The notes under the pieces: generated by a model | The model's input: only the letters and a program-made list of their open reading frames with translations | What the model was told of the DNA's origin: nothing | Databases searched by the model: none | DNA from: CAKSNH01 sp964422725 | GTDB lineage: Bacteria > Bacillota > Clostridia > UBA1381 | NCBI GenBank assembly: GCA_964422725.1 | Contig: CAYRCC010000004.1 | Span: 1 to 64,000, forward strand | Direction of reading: 5' to 3' | DNA: 64,000 nt | Shown here: positions 9,201 to 17,498 of the stretch, in pieces | Layout of the letters: the number at the start of each line of letters is the position of its first letter | Numbering within the stretch: position 1 is the stretch's first letter | Made by a program: the position numbers and the translations under genes

Positions 9201-9857
9201 TTCATACTCCGCACCTTCGATAACAGCCGTCTGTCTTTCGGCGCGGCAATCCGAGTACCTGTACATATCGGTATTTACATAATCGCGTATTTTAGAAAAA
9301 TATTCTTTCGCCCGTTCAAACAGCATTTCGTTCACTTTCGGCGGCAGCATACTGTCAATATAGCGCGTATCCTCGTTTTCCGGCGGTATACACCCGTTTT
9401 GCATTTGAATGTAATACTTCTCCAACTGTCCGAACTGCAAAAGAAACGACTCCGCATCGCCGAGTATATGGTGCATTTTCAGTCCGCCCATACATTTGTT
9501 GTCCGGCAGAATAAAAAAACGGTACTCAAAGAGAACACTGTCATAAAATTCAAACGGAACCGAAAACCACTTCTTCAGTTCCGTTTGAATCTGTTCACAG
9601 CTCATATCCGAGCAGTCAAAAATATCAATATCGGTCAGCGTATACTCGGGAAAATACAGCCGTCCGTCTTTGCCGACACACATTCTAAGTGCCGCATTGA
9701 CGTTCACAAAATGCAAAACCGCCTTTTTCATAACATCAAAATCAATGTCGGTATTATATACCATTACTCCGCCGATATTGCATATTCCCAATCCCGAATA
9801 TTTTTGTTCCATATCAAATATGGCTTTCTGATAATCATTAAGCTCATAATAATCCAT
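6225..9857 (-). CDS. Single-module NRPS, C-A-T-TE, predicted serine
   Basis: 1,210 residues with four domains. Condensation (~1-410) has HHILGD at 129-134. Adenylation (~430-890) has 'TSGSTGKPK' at 568-576 and 'YGPTE' at 707-711. The carrier domain has its phosphopantetheine Ser at 944 (ELGIDS). Thioesterase spans ~995-1210. Reading the ten specificity positions by alignment to GrsA gives D611 V612 W615 H653 F680 S682 L706 I714 D715 K886, one conservative change from the known serine code DVWHFSLVDK. The module layout equals that of enterobactin EntF, but no dihydroxybenzoate genes are nearby. The thioesterase elbow reads GCCVG, so the nucleophile is Cys1059, with Asp1164 and His1195 as likely partners. 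Last gene of the operon; starts 11 bases after the ACP stop. No MbtH-like gene is seen. Confidence 0.9.
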   Translation of the reverse strand: MDYYELNDYQKAIFDMEQKYSGLGICNIGGVMVYNTDIDFDVMKKAVLHFVNVNAALRMCVGKDGRLYFPEYTLTDIDIFDCSDMSCEQIQTELKKWFSVPFEFYDSVLFEYRFFILPDNKCMGGLKMHHILGDAESFLLQFGQLEKYYIQMQNGCIPPENEDTRYIDSMLPPKVNEMLFERAKEYFSKIRDYVNTDMYRYSDCRAERQTAVIEGAEYEQLKETCARYNVSIIALFYSALAVYMKRCGGSAKQVFGVLQSNRSYKDYDVVGMYANTLPLMIQVNDDESIAALAERISADLLRLMRFGRYPVQRIISDNGIKSRLYDISVSYMSKRFVPDLKMGRNIEVFNGCSDVPMRFYVNEYDDKIEFTLQYICQLFDREYAECFPERILGIMRQAHDGKRICDIEILSESDIEIYKKFNDTQTAENLPTVSEMLFEYAKENPNKTAIYGIGNNFTYSETENMSNFIACELIKRGVKKGDTVALVMGKSEYLPIAMMAVIKSGAAFMPILPTLPKNVLNEYVSECKEVITLSEYGTDGIKADKLCYRVTQNTDLSEAGAVAYCMKTSGSTGKPKTVMIANKSLSLRLNWMHRNYGLDKVILQKTIPSFDVSLWELLSNAFGSTLVILPDGYEKLPDRISEYINRFKVQTVHFVPSVLAVFLDYIAANAIEFTHLEQVFSSGEKLYAVTADKFYGCMKNAVLHNLYGPTECTIDVTYHRCTAGEGDIPIGKPADNTKIYIVNAENRILPIGQTGEILVTGDLVGVGYKSENQGGYIEYDGKKAYKTGDCGYIGFDGELHYTGRKDNQVKINGIRIDLSESERTVLSADGVIWAKAAVQNGRLILYYSAKSPIENISGVLSENIPADRLPSSVIFVEKVPVLDNGKTDVKALRGIKTHTAEYAAPTTQTERKLCDVILRQLRSEGADIEKIGIDDNLFELGIDSVSVIAVTLELNKIGIDIGFQSFYRCMTVREIAKEQNVSRPFEYLKKCSNENVLICFPYAGGQPQCFLRFADDTEGFDVISVNYEYFADDCTLESIAEYFADIAKKYRHIRVIGCCVGGAYAAETVRRIEQKNADVEKLFIIASLPSRTFKIRNWVYNPWRCMPKRIANSVLSRFAGQKTVLDGKYFGQFKIDTDRFFEYMYKAVPEKINADTVLVYSEYDSFTKGYAKKYKRWKKYITSDLKIAECKCKTHYFIEREHICRDIWNL

Positions 9858-9868
9858 AATAAATCCAC

Positions 9869-10120
9869 TTACTTCCGCTGCTTATTTTCAAGCATAACTT
9901 CAACAACCGCCGCCGTTTCGTTAATACTTTTCATTTTAGGCAGCAACTCTTCATCTATATATATACCAAACTTATCCTCGATAACCGACACAAGCTCAAG
10001 CGCCATAAACGAGTCCATACCCTTATCGGCGTACAAATCGTTATCACCGATATCGCCGTCGTCGATTTCAAGCATTTGCGCAACTACGCTCCTGATTTCT
10101 TCCTTCAATTCCATAATCAT
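9869..10120 (-). CDS. Acyl carrier protein
   Basis: An 83-residue discrete carrier protein. The phosphopantetheine attachment site is Ser37 in 'KGMDSFMALELV', where Phe replaces the usual Leu after the serine. It is acidic and has the four-helix pattern of the family. I chose the ATG at 10120, which overlaps the stop of the previous gene as ATGA with GGAG four bases upstream; an ATG two codons later is also possible. It most likely carries the growing chain made by the KS/CLF pair and hands it to the NRPS condensation domain. No holo-ACP synthase is encoded here. Confidence 0.92.
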   Translation of the reverse strand: MIMELKEEIRSVVAQMLEIDDGDIGDNDLYADKGMDSFMALELVSVIEDKFGIYIDEELLPKMKSINETAAVVEVMLENKQRK

Positions 10121-11109
10121 ACTTCTCCTTTTTTCAGCAACATACATATACTGTTTCCGTCAGAACCGACCAACAGCGTCATTACAACATCGGCACTTCT
10201 GCCTTCCACCATACCGTTTAAAACGCCCGCTGCCGCCGCGGTGAGCAATGCACCCGTTACGCTGTAACACTCACCTATCGTCTTTGAAATATCCATACAC
10301 CTTTCATCTTCAAAACCGCACTGCCTGTTTGTTATTATCAGGTCAACCGACTCGCGGCTTATACCGCTTTTTTCAAGTGCCTTATCCGTAAGATACTCAA
10401 AATCCTTTTCGGACATATCGTGTGCAAACATTCGGCTGTAGCCTGCTATTGCACCGTAAATTTCCGCATTTCTCCGTTTTGCACTGCCGGCATCTTCAAA
10501 CACAAGCATTACCGCGCCGTCACCCAAACACTCATTTTCTCTGCCGCACGCCTTGAAATAGTCACTGTACATACCGCAGTATTCCTCAACCCCTCCGACA
10601 AGTGCCATTTGGAGTCCGTTTGCGTGCATAGTATCAAGGCAATATATAATGCTGTCCGCCGACGAGCTGTCACCTGTGGATAAGGTTACGTTGACACCCT
10701 TTATGCCGTATATTATTGCAATTTGCCCTGCCGGTGCATTCATTACCGTATTTACGGTACTCATAGGCATAAGTGAATGAAAGCCTTTTGTACGCGAGCA
10801 TATGTCAAACCCCGTAATACTTTCAATGCTTCCAAACGCTGTCCCAAGCATAACCGCACAGCTGTCTTTGTTTTCGTCCGTAATCTCAAAGCCGCTTTTT
10901 TCAAGTGCAAGCTCACACGCTGCCAACGCTGTTTTTGTATTGCTGTCAAGCATTCTCATTCCTTTTCGGTCAATATACTTTTTTACGTCAAAATCGCTGA
11001 CGGTATATTTCTCGTTTCCGGTTTGAGTCAGTGCTTTGCAGAAATCCTCAAACGTATCTCCGGCAGACAGTATAAAACCCATTCCGGTTATTACAATATC
11101 ATTATTCAC
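10117..11109 (-). CDS. Ketosynthase-like partner without active-site Cys (CLF-like)
   Basis: A 330-residue thiolase-fold protein of the ketosynthase family that has lost its catalytic residues. Where FabF has the Cys in 'TACTSG' this protein has 'STGDSSSAD', placing Asp147 at the Cys position. The 'HGTGT' and 'GHTxGA' histidine motifs of its neighbour are replaced by unrelated sequence. It is also ~80 residues shorter than the active enzyme. This is how chain-length factors look in type II polyketide and aryl-polyene systems, where they pair with an active KS. The likely start is the GTG at 11109: GGGGGAG lies six bases before it, and it overlaps the end of the KS gene by eight bases. An ATG at 11124 sits inside that ribosome site. 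Confidence 0.85.
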   Translation of the reverse strand: MNNDIVITGMGFILSAGDTFEDFCKALTQTGNEKYTVSDFDVKKYIDRKGMRMLDSNTKTALAACELALEKSGFEITDENKDSCAVMLGTAFGSIESITGFDICSRTKGFHSLMPMSTVNTVMNAPAGQIAIIYGIKGVNVTLSTGDSSSADSIIYCLDTMHANGLQMALVGGVEEYCGMYSDYFKACGRENECLGDGAVMLVFEDAGSAKRRNAEIYGAIAGYSRMFAHDMSEKDFEYLTDKALEKSGISRESVDLIITNRQCGFEDERCMDISKTIGECYSVTGALLTAAAAGVLNGMVEGRSADVVMTLLVGSDGNSICMLLKKGEV

Positions 11110-12328
11110 AGCAAACTCCCCCATCAATTTTTTTAAACAGCACACAGCTGTTGTTTCCGCCGAATGCGTATGCGTTGTTTGCCGCTATATTTACCTTTTT
11201 TTTGCGCGCCTTATTCGCTACACAGTCAATATCACATTCAGGGTCGGGATTTGCATAATTAATTGTAGGAGCGATTATATTATCGCGTATTGTCAGGCAG
11301 CACGCCGCCGCCTCAATACTGCTCGCCGCGCCCATCGTATGCCCTATCATCGACTTAATCGAGCTTGCCGGTACACCGTTTTTAAATATTGTGTTAATCG
11401 CAAGACATTCGCCCTTGTCATTCGCCGCCGTCCCCGTACCGTGCGCACAAATATAGTCAATTTCATCGGAGGTTATGTGTGCGCTGTCTATCGCCTTTTG
11501 CATTGCCCGGCGTATACCCTCCGCCATCGGGTCGGGCGTGACCATATGGTAAGCATCACAGCTCAGTCCGTATCCTATAATTTCCGCATAAATATACGCA
11601 CCGCGCTCCAATGCACTCTGCATACTTTCGAGAAACAGCACTCCTGCGCCCTCGCCTATCATCATTCCTTTTCTTTCTTTGTCAAAGGGACGGCATATAT
11701 CCGGCGACATTGTTCTCAGTCTGCTGAACACCTTAAACGCCACCTCCGACAGCGCATCGGCACCGCCTGCCAACACATATTTTCTCTGTCCCTTTCTAAT
11801 CATATCATAAGCATAACTTATTGAAAAATTCCCCGCGGCACACGCATTCGGTATAATAATGCTGTCACCTTTAAAGCCAAACTCACCGCATATGCTGTTG
11901 CTTATATTAAACGCCGGAAAACGGCGCATACTGTCCGCATAATCGGCAAGGTCGCTGTCGGCAACCAAATTACCCACAATTCGCTCCGTTTCCTGACACT
12001 CGCCCATAGTCGTACCCATTATGACGCTTGTTTCATACTTATCCTTATCATCAATCTCTATATCAGCATCAAGCAGTGCCATACGTGCCGCCGCCAGTGC
12101 AAACTCCGAGCATCTGCCGATACTCCCGATATCGGTGTTTTTTATATATTTTTTCGGGTCAAACTCCGTAACCACACCGCCGAAATCCGACTGAAACTGT
12201 GATGTATCAAAACGCGTAACCTTTGATATTGCGTTTTTTCCGTTCACTATATTATTCCAAAAATCCTCAACGCCCACACCCGATGGAGTAACAACGCCCA
12301 GACCCGTAACAACAACTCTGTTATTCAT
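11102..12328 (-). CDS. Active beta-ketoacyl-ACP synthase (FabF-like)
   Basis: A 408-residue condensing enzyme with an intact Cys-His-His triad: Cys163 in 'IPNACAAGN', His296 in 'AHGTGT' and His330 in 'MIGHTMGAA'. It extends an acyl-ACP by two carbons from malonyl-ACP. Immediately followed by its Cys-less partner, so the pair probably works as a heterodimer (KS-alpha/KS-beta). I place the start at 12328, where GGAGG lies five bases upstream. The upstream GTG at 12334 would sit on the ribosome site. It could in principle serve fatty-acid synthesis, but the setting with CLF, ACP and NRPS argues for a dedicated product. Confidence 0.93.
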   Translation of the reverse strand: MNNRVVVTGLGVVTPSGVGVEDFWNNIVNGKNAISKVTRFDTSQFQSDFGGVVTEFDPKKYIKNTDIGSIGRCSEFALAAARMALLDADIEIDDKDKYETSVIMGTTMGECQETERIVGNLVADSDLADYADSMRRFPAFNISNSICGEFGFKGDSIIIPNACAAGNFSISYAYDMIRKGQRKYVLAGGADALSEVAFKVFSRLRTMSPDICRPFDKERKGMMIGEGAGVLFLESMQSALERGAYIYAEIIGYGLSCDAYHMVTPDPMAEGIRRAMQKAIDSAHITSDEIDYICAHGTGTAANDKGECLAINTIFKNGVPASSIKSMIGHTMGAASSIEAAACCLTIRDNIIAPTINYANPDPECDIDCVANKARKKKVNIAANNAYAFGGNNSCVLFKKIDGGVCCE

Positions 12329-12337
12329 AAGCACCTC

Positions 12338-13057
12338 CTATAACCTTATTCCTCCGTCAACAGTGTATACACTTCCGGTTATATACGCCGCCTTATCGCC
12401 CGTCAAAAACGACACAAGCTCAGCCACTTCCTCGGGTGTACCCATTCTTTGCATAGGTATCTTATCGACATATGCCTCAAAACTTTCTGTCATACCCGTT
12501 CTTATAAACCCCGGCGCAACAGCGTTTACGGTAATTCCGTACTGTGCCGTTTCCTTTGCCAAAACCATAGTCAAAGCGTTTACCGCCGCTTTACTTGCAC
12601 TGTACGCTCCCTGTCCCACATTTGCGTGGTACGCGGCAACAGAGCTTATATTTACAATTTTGCCGTATTTTTTGCTTATCATCTGTTTTACCGCACATTT
12701 ACAGCTGTAAAACACCGAATTTAAATTGGTTGAAATAATCCTGTCCCAAGCCTTGGTATCCGTCATAGCTGTCAGTGCGGACAGCTGAGTTCCGGCACTG
12801 TTTACCAGAATATCAACTCCGCCGAACTCCTTTTTAATATAAGCAAACATACCCTTAACGGCCTCAAAGTCACACATATCCGCTTTGTACAAATGCAGTT
12901 TATCATTGCAAAGCTCATTTTTCAAATTCTGCGCTCTTTCTTCATTTGCACAATATCCGGCAATAACATTCATACCGTCATTTAGCATTTTTTCAGTCAC
13001 TGCCCTGCCGATACCTCCCGTACCGCCGGTAACAAGCACTACTTTCTCCATAATCAC
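12338..13057 (-). CDS. FabG-like 3-oxoacyl-ACP reductase
   Basis: A 239-residue short-chain dehydrogenase with the NADP-binding 'TGGTGGIG', the catalytic Ser in 'NISSVAAY', Tyr-x3-Lys in 'GAYSASKAAV' and the 'APGFIRTGM' loop. In this operon it would reduce the beta-keto group made by the KS/CLF pair to a beta-hydroxyl. No dehydratase or enoyl reductase follows, so the chain may stay hydroxylated unless the primary fatty-acid enzymes act on it. The start is either GTG at 13057 (AAAGGA seven bases upstream) or ATG at 13051; I prefer the GTG on spacing. Confidence 0.9.
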   Translation of the reverse strand: MIMEKVVLVTGGTGGIGRAVTEKMLNDGMNVIAGYCANEERAQNLKNELCNDKLHLYKADMCDFEAVKGMFAYIKKEFGGVDILVNSAGTQLSALTAMTDTKAWDRIISTNLNSVFYSCKCAVKQMISKKYGKIVNISSVAAYHANVGQGAYSASKAAVNALTMVLAKETAQYGITVNAVAPGFIRTGMTESFEAYVDKIPMQRMGTPEEVAELVSFLTGDKAAYITGSVYTVDGGIRL

Positions 13058-13068
13058 TATCCATTCCT

Positions 13069-15234
13069 TTACGTCAGCTGTCTTTTTGCCATATCCGCGA
13101 ACATACCGTCAAGCTCCATCAGCTCGTCATACGTTCCCATTTCCGCGATTTTGCCCTTATGCATATATATTATCCGCGAACACTTCTTAATCGTTGACAA
13201 ACGATGCGCAATCACTATTCTTGTTATATTCATACTCTCCAGTGTGTCTACCACTTGTTTCTGAGTCATATTATCCAGCGCGCTTGTAGCCTCGTCAAAC
13301 ATCAATATATCAGGCTCGGACACAAGTGCGCGCGCAATCAGCAATCTCTGCTGCTGACCGCCTGATATACCGCCGCCGCCGTCGGAAATCATAGTAAACA
13401 TTCCCATAGGCATAGCGCGTATATCGTCCGCAAATCCGGCTTTTTCAGCCGCCGCCCACGCATCGTCAATGGTTTTCCAAGGCGCACATATCACTATGTT
13501 TGAATAAATATCTCCGGCGAACAGCTTGCCGTTTTGCAAAACCACACCCATTCTCTGACGTACAGAATGTACGTCAAGTCCGTCAAAATTGCGGTCATCG
13601 TAATACACACCGCCCTTTTCCGGTTTTTCAAACCCCATAAGAATACGCATAAGCGTGGATTTTCCGCACCCCGACGATCCGGTTATTGCAATATATTCGC
13701 CCGCATTGATATTGAGCGTCAGTTCATCGAGTACCAACGGCAAATCCTTTGCATATCTGAAACTCACCTGATTTATTTCAATTTTGCCCGACAGTTTGTC
13801 GACATATGCTTTCGGCTCGGAATTTTCGGTTTCCGTTTCTATTATCGGTCTGATCATATCAAGCAGCGGTCTGATTAACGCGATATCGTCGGTAATATAC
13901 GACAACTCCATAACAGAAGCAAGCAGTGCGCCGAATGCAACGTTAAACGCTATGTATGACGATGCCGTTATTCCGGCGTTTCTCGCGGTAATATACAAAA
14001 TTATGATTCCGCAAAACTCTATCGCCGAATTTACCGCCGACGAAAACTGTATATATATATGCGGCAGTACATCACTCTTTGAATACAGCTGTGCCCATTT
14101 TGAAAACACGCGTATTTCCGCACCTACCGTTTTTATTTTGGATATCCCCGAAAAAGCCTGAAATACGAACGACGACAGTTTGCCCGATGCCTTATTTATA
14201 CTTTCAAACCTTCTGCACTTCAAAAATCCCGTCACCGAAACTGAAATCACCAGACACACTACAATTACAGCCGCCGGAACAAACAATTCCGCTCCAAACA
14301 TCATAATCTGGAATAAATATATAAACGAAAACAGTACCGTCAGAAAAACAGGCGCAATACTGCGATTTAGTATACTGCATATATCCGTCGCCGCCTCTGC
14401 CCTTGTTACAAGCTCGCCCGCCTCGTATTTTGAAAAGAAATCCGTAGGCAGTCTGAACACGCGCGACCACACCGCGTTGCACGCAAACACTTGCATTTTA
14501 TTGCCTATTCGCATCATCCACGCCGAACGCGTAAACGAAAAAACGGGAGTAATAACGGCAACGCCGACAAGCGCGGCGGCTATACCGAATATATCGTTCA
14601 TCGTTCCCGACGGAATTATTTCGTCAAACACTATTTGGTTTAATACAGGCATCACAAGTCCCAATATTCCTATCACAAGACTGAGCATTGCCAAGAACAC
14701 AACGTCCCCCGGCGAAAACGACTTCAGCAATGATTTCAAAAATTGTGCGCAAGTGATTTTTTTGCCGTCAAAAGGCTTATAGAAGCAATACGCCGTTTCC
14801 GAAAAACGTTTTGCGTATTCCTTGGTAACCTTTTTTAAAAGTCCTGTTTTTTCGTCAACATATTGATAATTGCCGAATATATCCGATATAAGAGCCGTAA
14901 ATTTTCCTTCATCGTCCACACAGAGCAGTGCAAGTGTACCGTTTTTCCACCATTCACCCTGCAGCACGATTTTTCGGCGGCTTATCCCCGTTACCGACAT
15001 AACATATGTAACGACATTTTCATCGTCACCTATATTATCCGGAATATCCACCGCCGAAATACCCATACTTTTCAATATATGCCCTATTTCACGTTCCGTT
15101 TCGTTCTTTGCGCAAACGTCATACTTTGTGCCACTTTTTGAATCGAATATCTTAAGAATGTTTCCGAGAGCCGAGTTCATAAGATTTTCGTCCGTTTCCT
15201 TTTTTCTTTTTATTCGCAAATTAAAATCTCCCAA
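13069..15234 (-). CDS. NHLM-type ABC transporter, ATP-binding/permease
   Basis: 721 residues. An N-terminal ~160-residue domain without a protease signature is followed by an exporter membrane domain and an ATPase with Walker A 'GSSGCGKST', signature 'ISGGQQQR' and Walker B 'ILMFDEATSALD'. The arrangement fits the second ABC subunit of NHLM (nitrile-hydratase-leader microcin) export systems, whose partner is the C39-protease subunit encoded just before it. TTG at 15234 is the start, with GGAGG seven bases upstream. The likely job is forming the inner-membrane pump with the neighbouring subunit for export of the operon's product. Confidence 0.85.
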   Translation of the reverse strand: MGDFNLRIKRKKETDENLMNSALGNILKIFDSKSGTKYDVCAKNETEREIGHILKSMGISAVDIPDNIGDDENVVTYVMSVTGISRRKIVLQGEWWKNGTLALLCVDDEGKFTALISDIFGNYQYVDEKTGLLKKVTKEYAKRFSETAYCFYKPFDGKKITCAQFLKSLLKSFSPGDVVFLAMLSLVIGILGLVMPVLNQIVFDEIIPSGTMNDIFGIAAALVGVAVITPVFSFTRSAWMMRIGNKMQVFACNAVWSRVFRLPTDFFSKYEAGELVTRAEAATDICSILNRSIAPVFLTVLFSFIYLFQIMMFGAELFVPAAVIVVCLVISVSVTGFLKCRRFESINKASGKLSSFVFQAFSGISKIKTVGAEIRVFSKWAQLYSKSDVLPHIYIQFSSAVNSAIEFCGIIILYITARNAGITASSYIAFNVAFGALLASVMELSYITDDIALIRPLLDMIRPIIETETENSEPKAYVDKLSGKIEINQVSFRYAKDLPLVLDELTLNINAGEYIAITGSSGCGKSTLMRILMGFEKPEKGGVYYDDRNFDGLDVHSVRQRMGVVLQNGKLFAGDIYSNIVICAPWKTIDDAWAAAEKAGFADDIRAMPMGMFTMISDGGGGISGGQQQRLLIARALVSEPDILMFDEATSALDNMTQKQVVDTLESMNITRIVIAHRLSTIKKCSRIIYMHKGKIAEMGTYDELMELDGMFADMAKRQLT

Positions 15235-15246
15235 CTCCGCTCCTCC

Positions 15247-17391
15247 TTACTCACTTTTTACCAACAACGCATACTTGCCGTCAAGCTGCATAAGCTCGCT
15301 GTGCGTGCCGCGTTCGATTTCCTTGCCGTACTCCAGCATTATTATTTCGTCCGCATCGCGTATGGTTGCAAGCCTGTGCGCTATTATAAAACAGGTTATA
15401 CCCCGTCTTTTTATTGCGTCCATAATGTTTTTTTCCGTTGTCGGGTCAAGCGCACTGGTCGCCTCGTCAAGTATCATAACCGACGGATTAAGCACAAGTG
15501 CTCTGGCTATTTCCATTCTCTGCCGCTGACCGCCCGAAAAATTAGCTCCGTTCTCGCTTACAAGTGCGTTATACCCGTCCTTACGATTTATTATTTCGTC
15601 ATGTATACACGCGTCCTTGCACGCACTTATTAAAACCTCCTCGCTTACGCTGTCGTCCCACATAGTTATGTTATTCCTTATAGTGTCGCTGAACATAGCC
15701 GCGCTTTGGTCAACCATCGCAACCGAATTGGTCATAACATACCTGTCATACTCATATCGTTGTTTGCCGTCAAACAAAATTTCTCCGCCGTTTACACTGT
15801 ACAGACCGGCTATAAGCTTTGCCACAGTCGACTTTCCGCTGCCGCTGCCGCCCACAAATGCTACAGTTTCGCCGCTTTTCACTTTAATCGAGAGGTTCTC
15901 AATCAGTGCCGGCGCGGCTTTACTGTAACCGAACGTAACATTTCTCAGTTCAACATCACCGCTCAGCTTAGCGTAAGCTCCGTCGGCAGATTTTGTTTGC
16001 TTGAGGTTTTCGTCCTCACAATAGTTCATAACATCTTCCACGCTGTCAATCATTCCGCTCACGTTTTGAATTTCCTGCATAGAATCGACCAACCGTTCCA
16101 CCGGTACCAAAAACATATTCATAAAACCCTGAAACGCCATAAGCGTACCGACCGAAAAATTACCGGCTAAAATATTGTATATACCCAAAATCAATATGAC
16201 ACTGCCGCAAAGCTGTGACAATACAGACGGTATAAGCTGTGAATACAGATTTCTCCGCGCAACCTCCGCCTGTGAGTTGCTGTATTTTGCAAAATACCCT
16301 GCCAGACGTTCAAAATAACCGAATTCCGCACCGCTCGCCTTTATTGTTTCAATCATCGTCACTCCCGAAAGCATAACTCCCGAAAGCTTACCGTTATCAC
16401 GCTGCATATTCCTGTTTGAATTTTCGTTCCGCTTTGCCGTAATTCGCATAATCACTATACTTACCGCCGCCGACACAATGCCTGTGAGTGCCATAGTAAA
16501 ATCATAGCTTACAAGCAAAACAAAATATATGCCAATCATAACAATATTCAGAAATGTCGGTATTACGACATTTGCAATCGTGTCCGCGATTTGCGTGTTA
16601 CTCTGCTGACGCTCGCTTATGTCGCCGGCAAACCGCTGCAAAAAGAATTCAACCGGCAAATGCAGTACGTGCCACATAAATCCGGCACTCGATTTGACAG
16701 CCAGCTTTGCGCGGAATTTATTCAAATACACATTTTGGAGTGTTTCCGTCAAGAACGCCGCCGCCAGTGATATTCCCATTCCAAGTATCAGCGGTTTTAT
16801 CCACTCATCTCGTCCGCCTATAAGAATTTTATCCACAAAAATCTCATAAAATACAGGCTTTAACGCCGCCGTAACCGCAAGCAGAAAACCCATCGTAATA
16901 ACAAATATCATTACCGCTTTCGAGCTTTTCAAATGTTTCAGCAAAAAACCCATCGAGCTTTTCGGCTTGCCGCAAGGCTCAAACTCTTCGTTCGGCTCAA
17001 AAAACAGCGCAATCCCGGTAAACGATTTGTCAAATTCCTCCTCGTCCACCTCTATAGCCCCCGATGCCGGGTCATTTATAAGTGCGCGGTTATTCTTAAA
17101 ACCCTTAAGCACGACAAAGTGATTAAAATTCCAATAAATTATAGCCGGAAAATTATTACATTCTTTCAGATATTCGATACTGCACTTCATACCCTTTGCC
17201 TGCAAATTATGCATTTTTGCGGCAATCAGAATATACTTCGCATTACTTCCGTCACGCGAAACATTGCAATCCATTCTCATCTGTTCGAGCGGTATATATC
17301 TTTTGTAGTACGCCAATACCATTGCCAGCGATGCCGCACCGCACTCTACCGCCTCCATCTGAAGAATAACAGGTACTTTTTTTGCAATCAT
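15247..17391 (-). CDS. NHLM-type ABC transporter with C39 peptidase
   Basis: 714 residues with three parts. The N-terminal C39 cysteine protease has Cys17 in 'EAVECGAASLAMV', His91 in 'NFNHFVVLKG' and Asp107 in 'INDPASG', so the triad is intact. A six-helix exporter domain and an ATPase (Walker A 'GGSGSGKST', 'FSGGQRQR', 'MILDEATSALD') follow. Members of this class cleave leader peptides at a double-glycine-type site while pumping the core peptide out. No leader-bearing precursor gene is visible in this operon, which is unusual. The ATG at 17391 matches the family N-terminus; an in-frame GTG at 17418 would add nine residues. Confidence 0.9.
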   Translation of the reverse strand: MIAKKVPVILQMEAVECGAASLAMVLAYYKRYIPLEQMRMDCNVSRDGSNAKYILIAAKMHNLQAKGMKCSIEYLKECNNFPAIIYWNFNHFVVLKGFKNNRALINDPASGAIEVDEEEFDKSFTGIALFFEPNEEFEPCGKPKSSMGFLLKHLKSSKAVMIFVITMGFLLAVTAALKPVFYEIFVDKILIGGRDEWIKPLILGMGISLAAAFLTETLQNVYLNKFRAKLAVKSSAGFMWHVLHLPVEFFLQRFAGDISERQQSNTQIADTIANVVIPTFLNIVMIGIYFVLLVSYDFTMALTGIVSAAVSIVIMRITAKRNENSNRNMQRDNGKLSGVMLSGVTMIETIKASGAEFGYFERLAGYFAKYSNSQAEVARRNLYSQLIPSVLSQLCGSVILILGIYNILAGNFSVGTLMAFQGFMNMFLVPVERLVDSMQEIQNVSGMIDSVEDVMNYCEDENLKQTKSADGAYAKLSGDVELRNVTFGYSKAAPALIENLSIKVKSGETVAFVGGSGSGKSTVAKLIAGLYSVNGGEILFDGKQRYEYDRYVMTNSVAMVDQSAAMFSDTIRNNITMWDDSVSEEVLISACKDACIHDEIINRKDGYNALVSENGANFSGGQRQRMEIARALVLNPSVMILDEATSALDPTTEKNIMDAIKRRGITCFIIAHRLATIRDADEIIMLEYGKEIERGTHSELMQLDGKYALLVKSE

Positions 17392-17498
17392 AAAAACTTC
17401 CACAGCCTTTCTGCCCACAAATAGTCGCTAACAGTCTTAACCGCTTTTGTCGGTGGGCTGACAATGCGTTAAGCGGAATTTGCGTAATTTACGCTGTA

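Noticed and set aside
17252..17464. 70-codon Gly/Cys-containing minus-strand frame before the C39 transporter
   Set aside because: It tempted me as a bacteriocin precursor, but most of it is out of frame with the transporter's N-terminal domain, it starts at TTG without a ribosome site, and it has no leader or GG motif.
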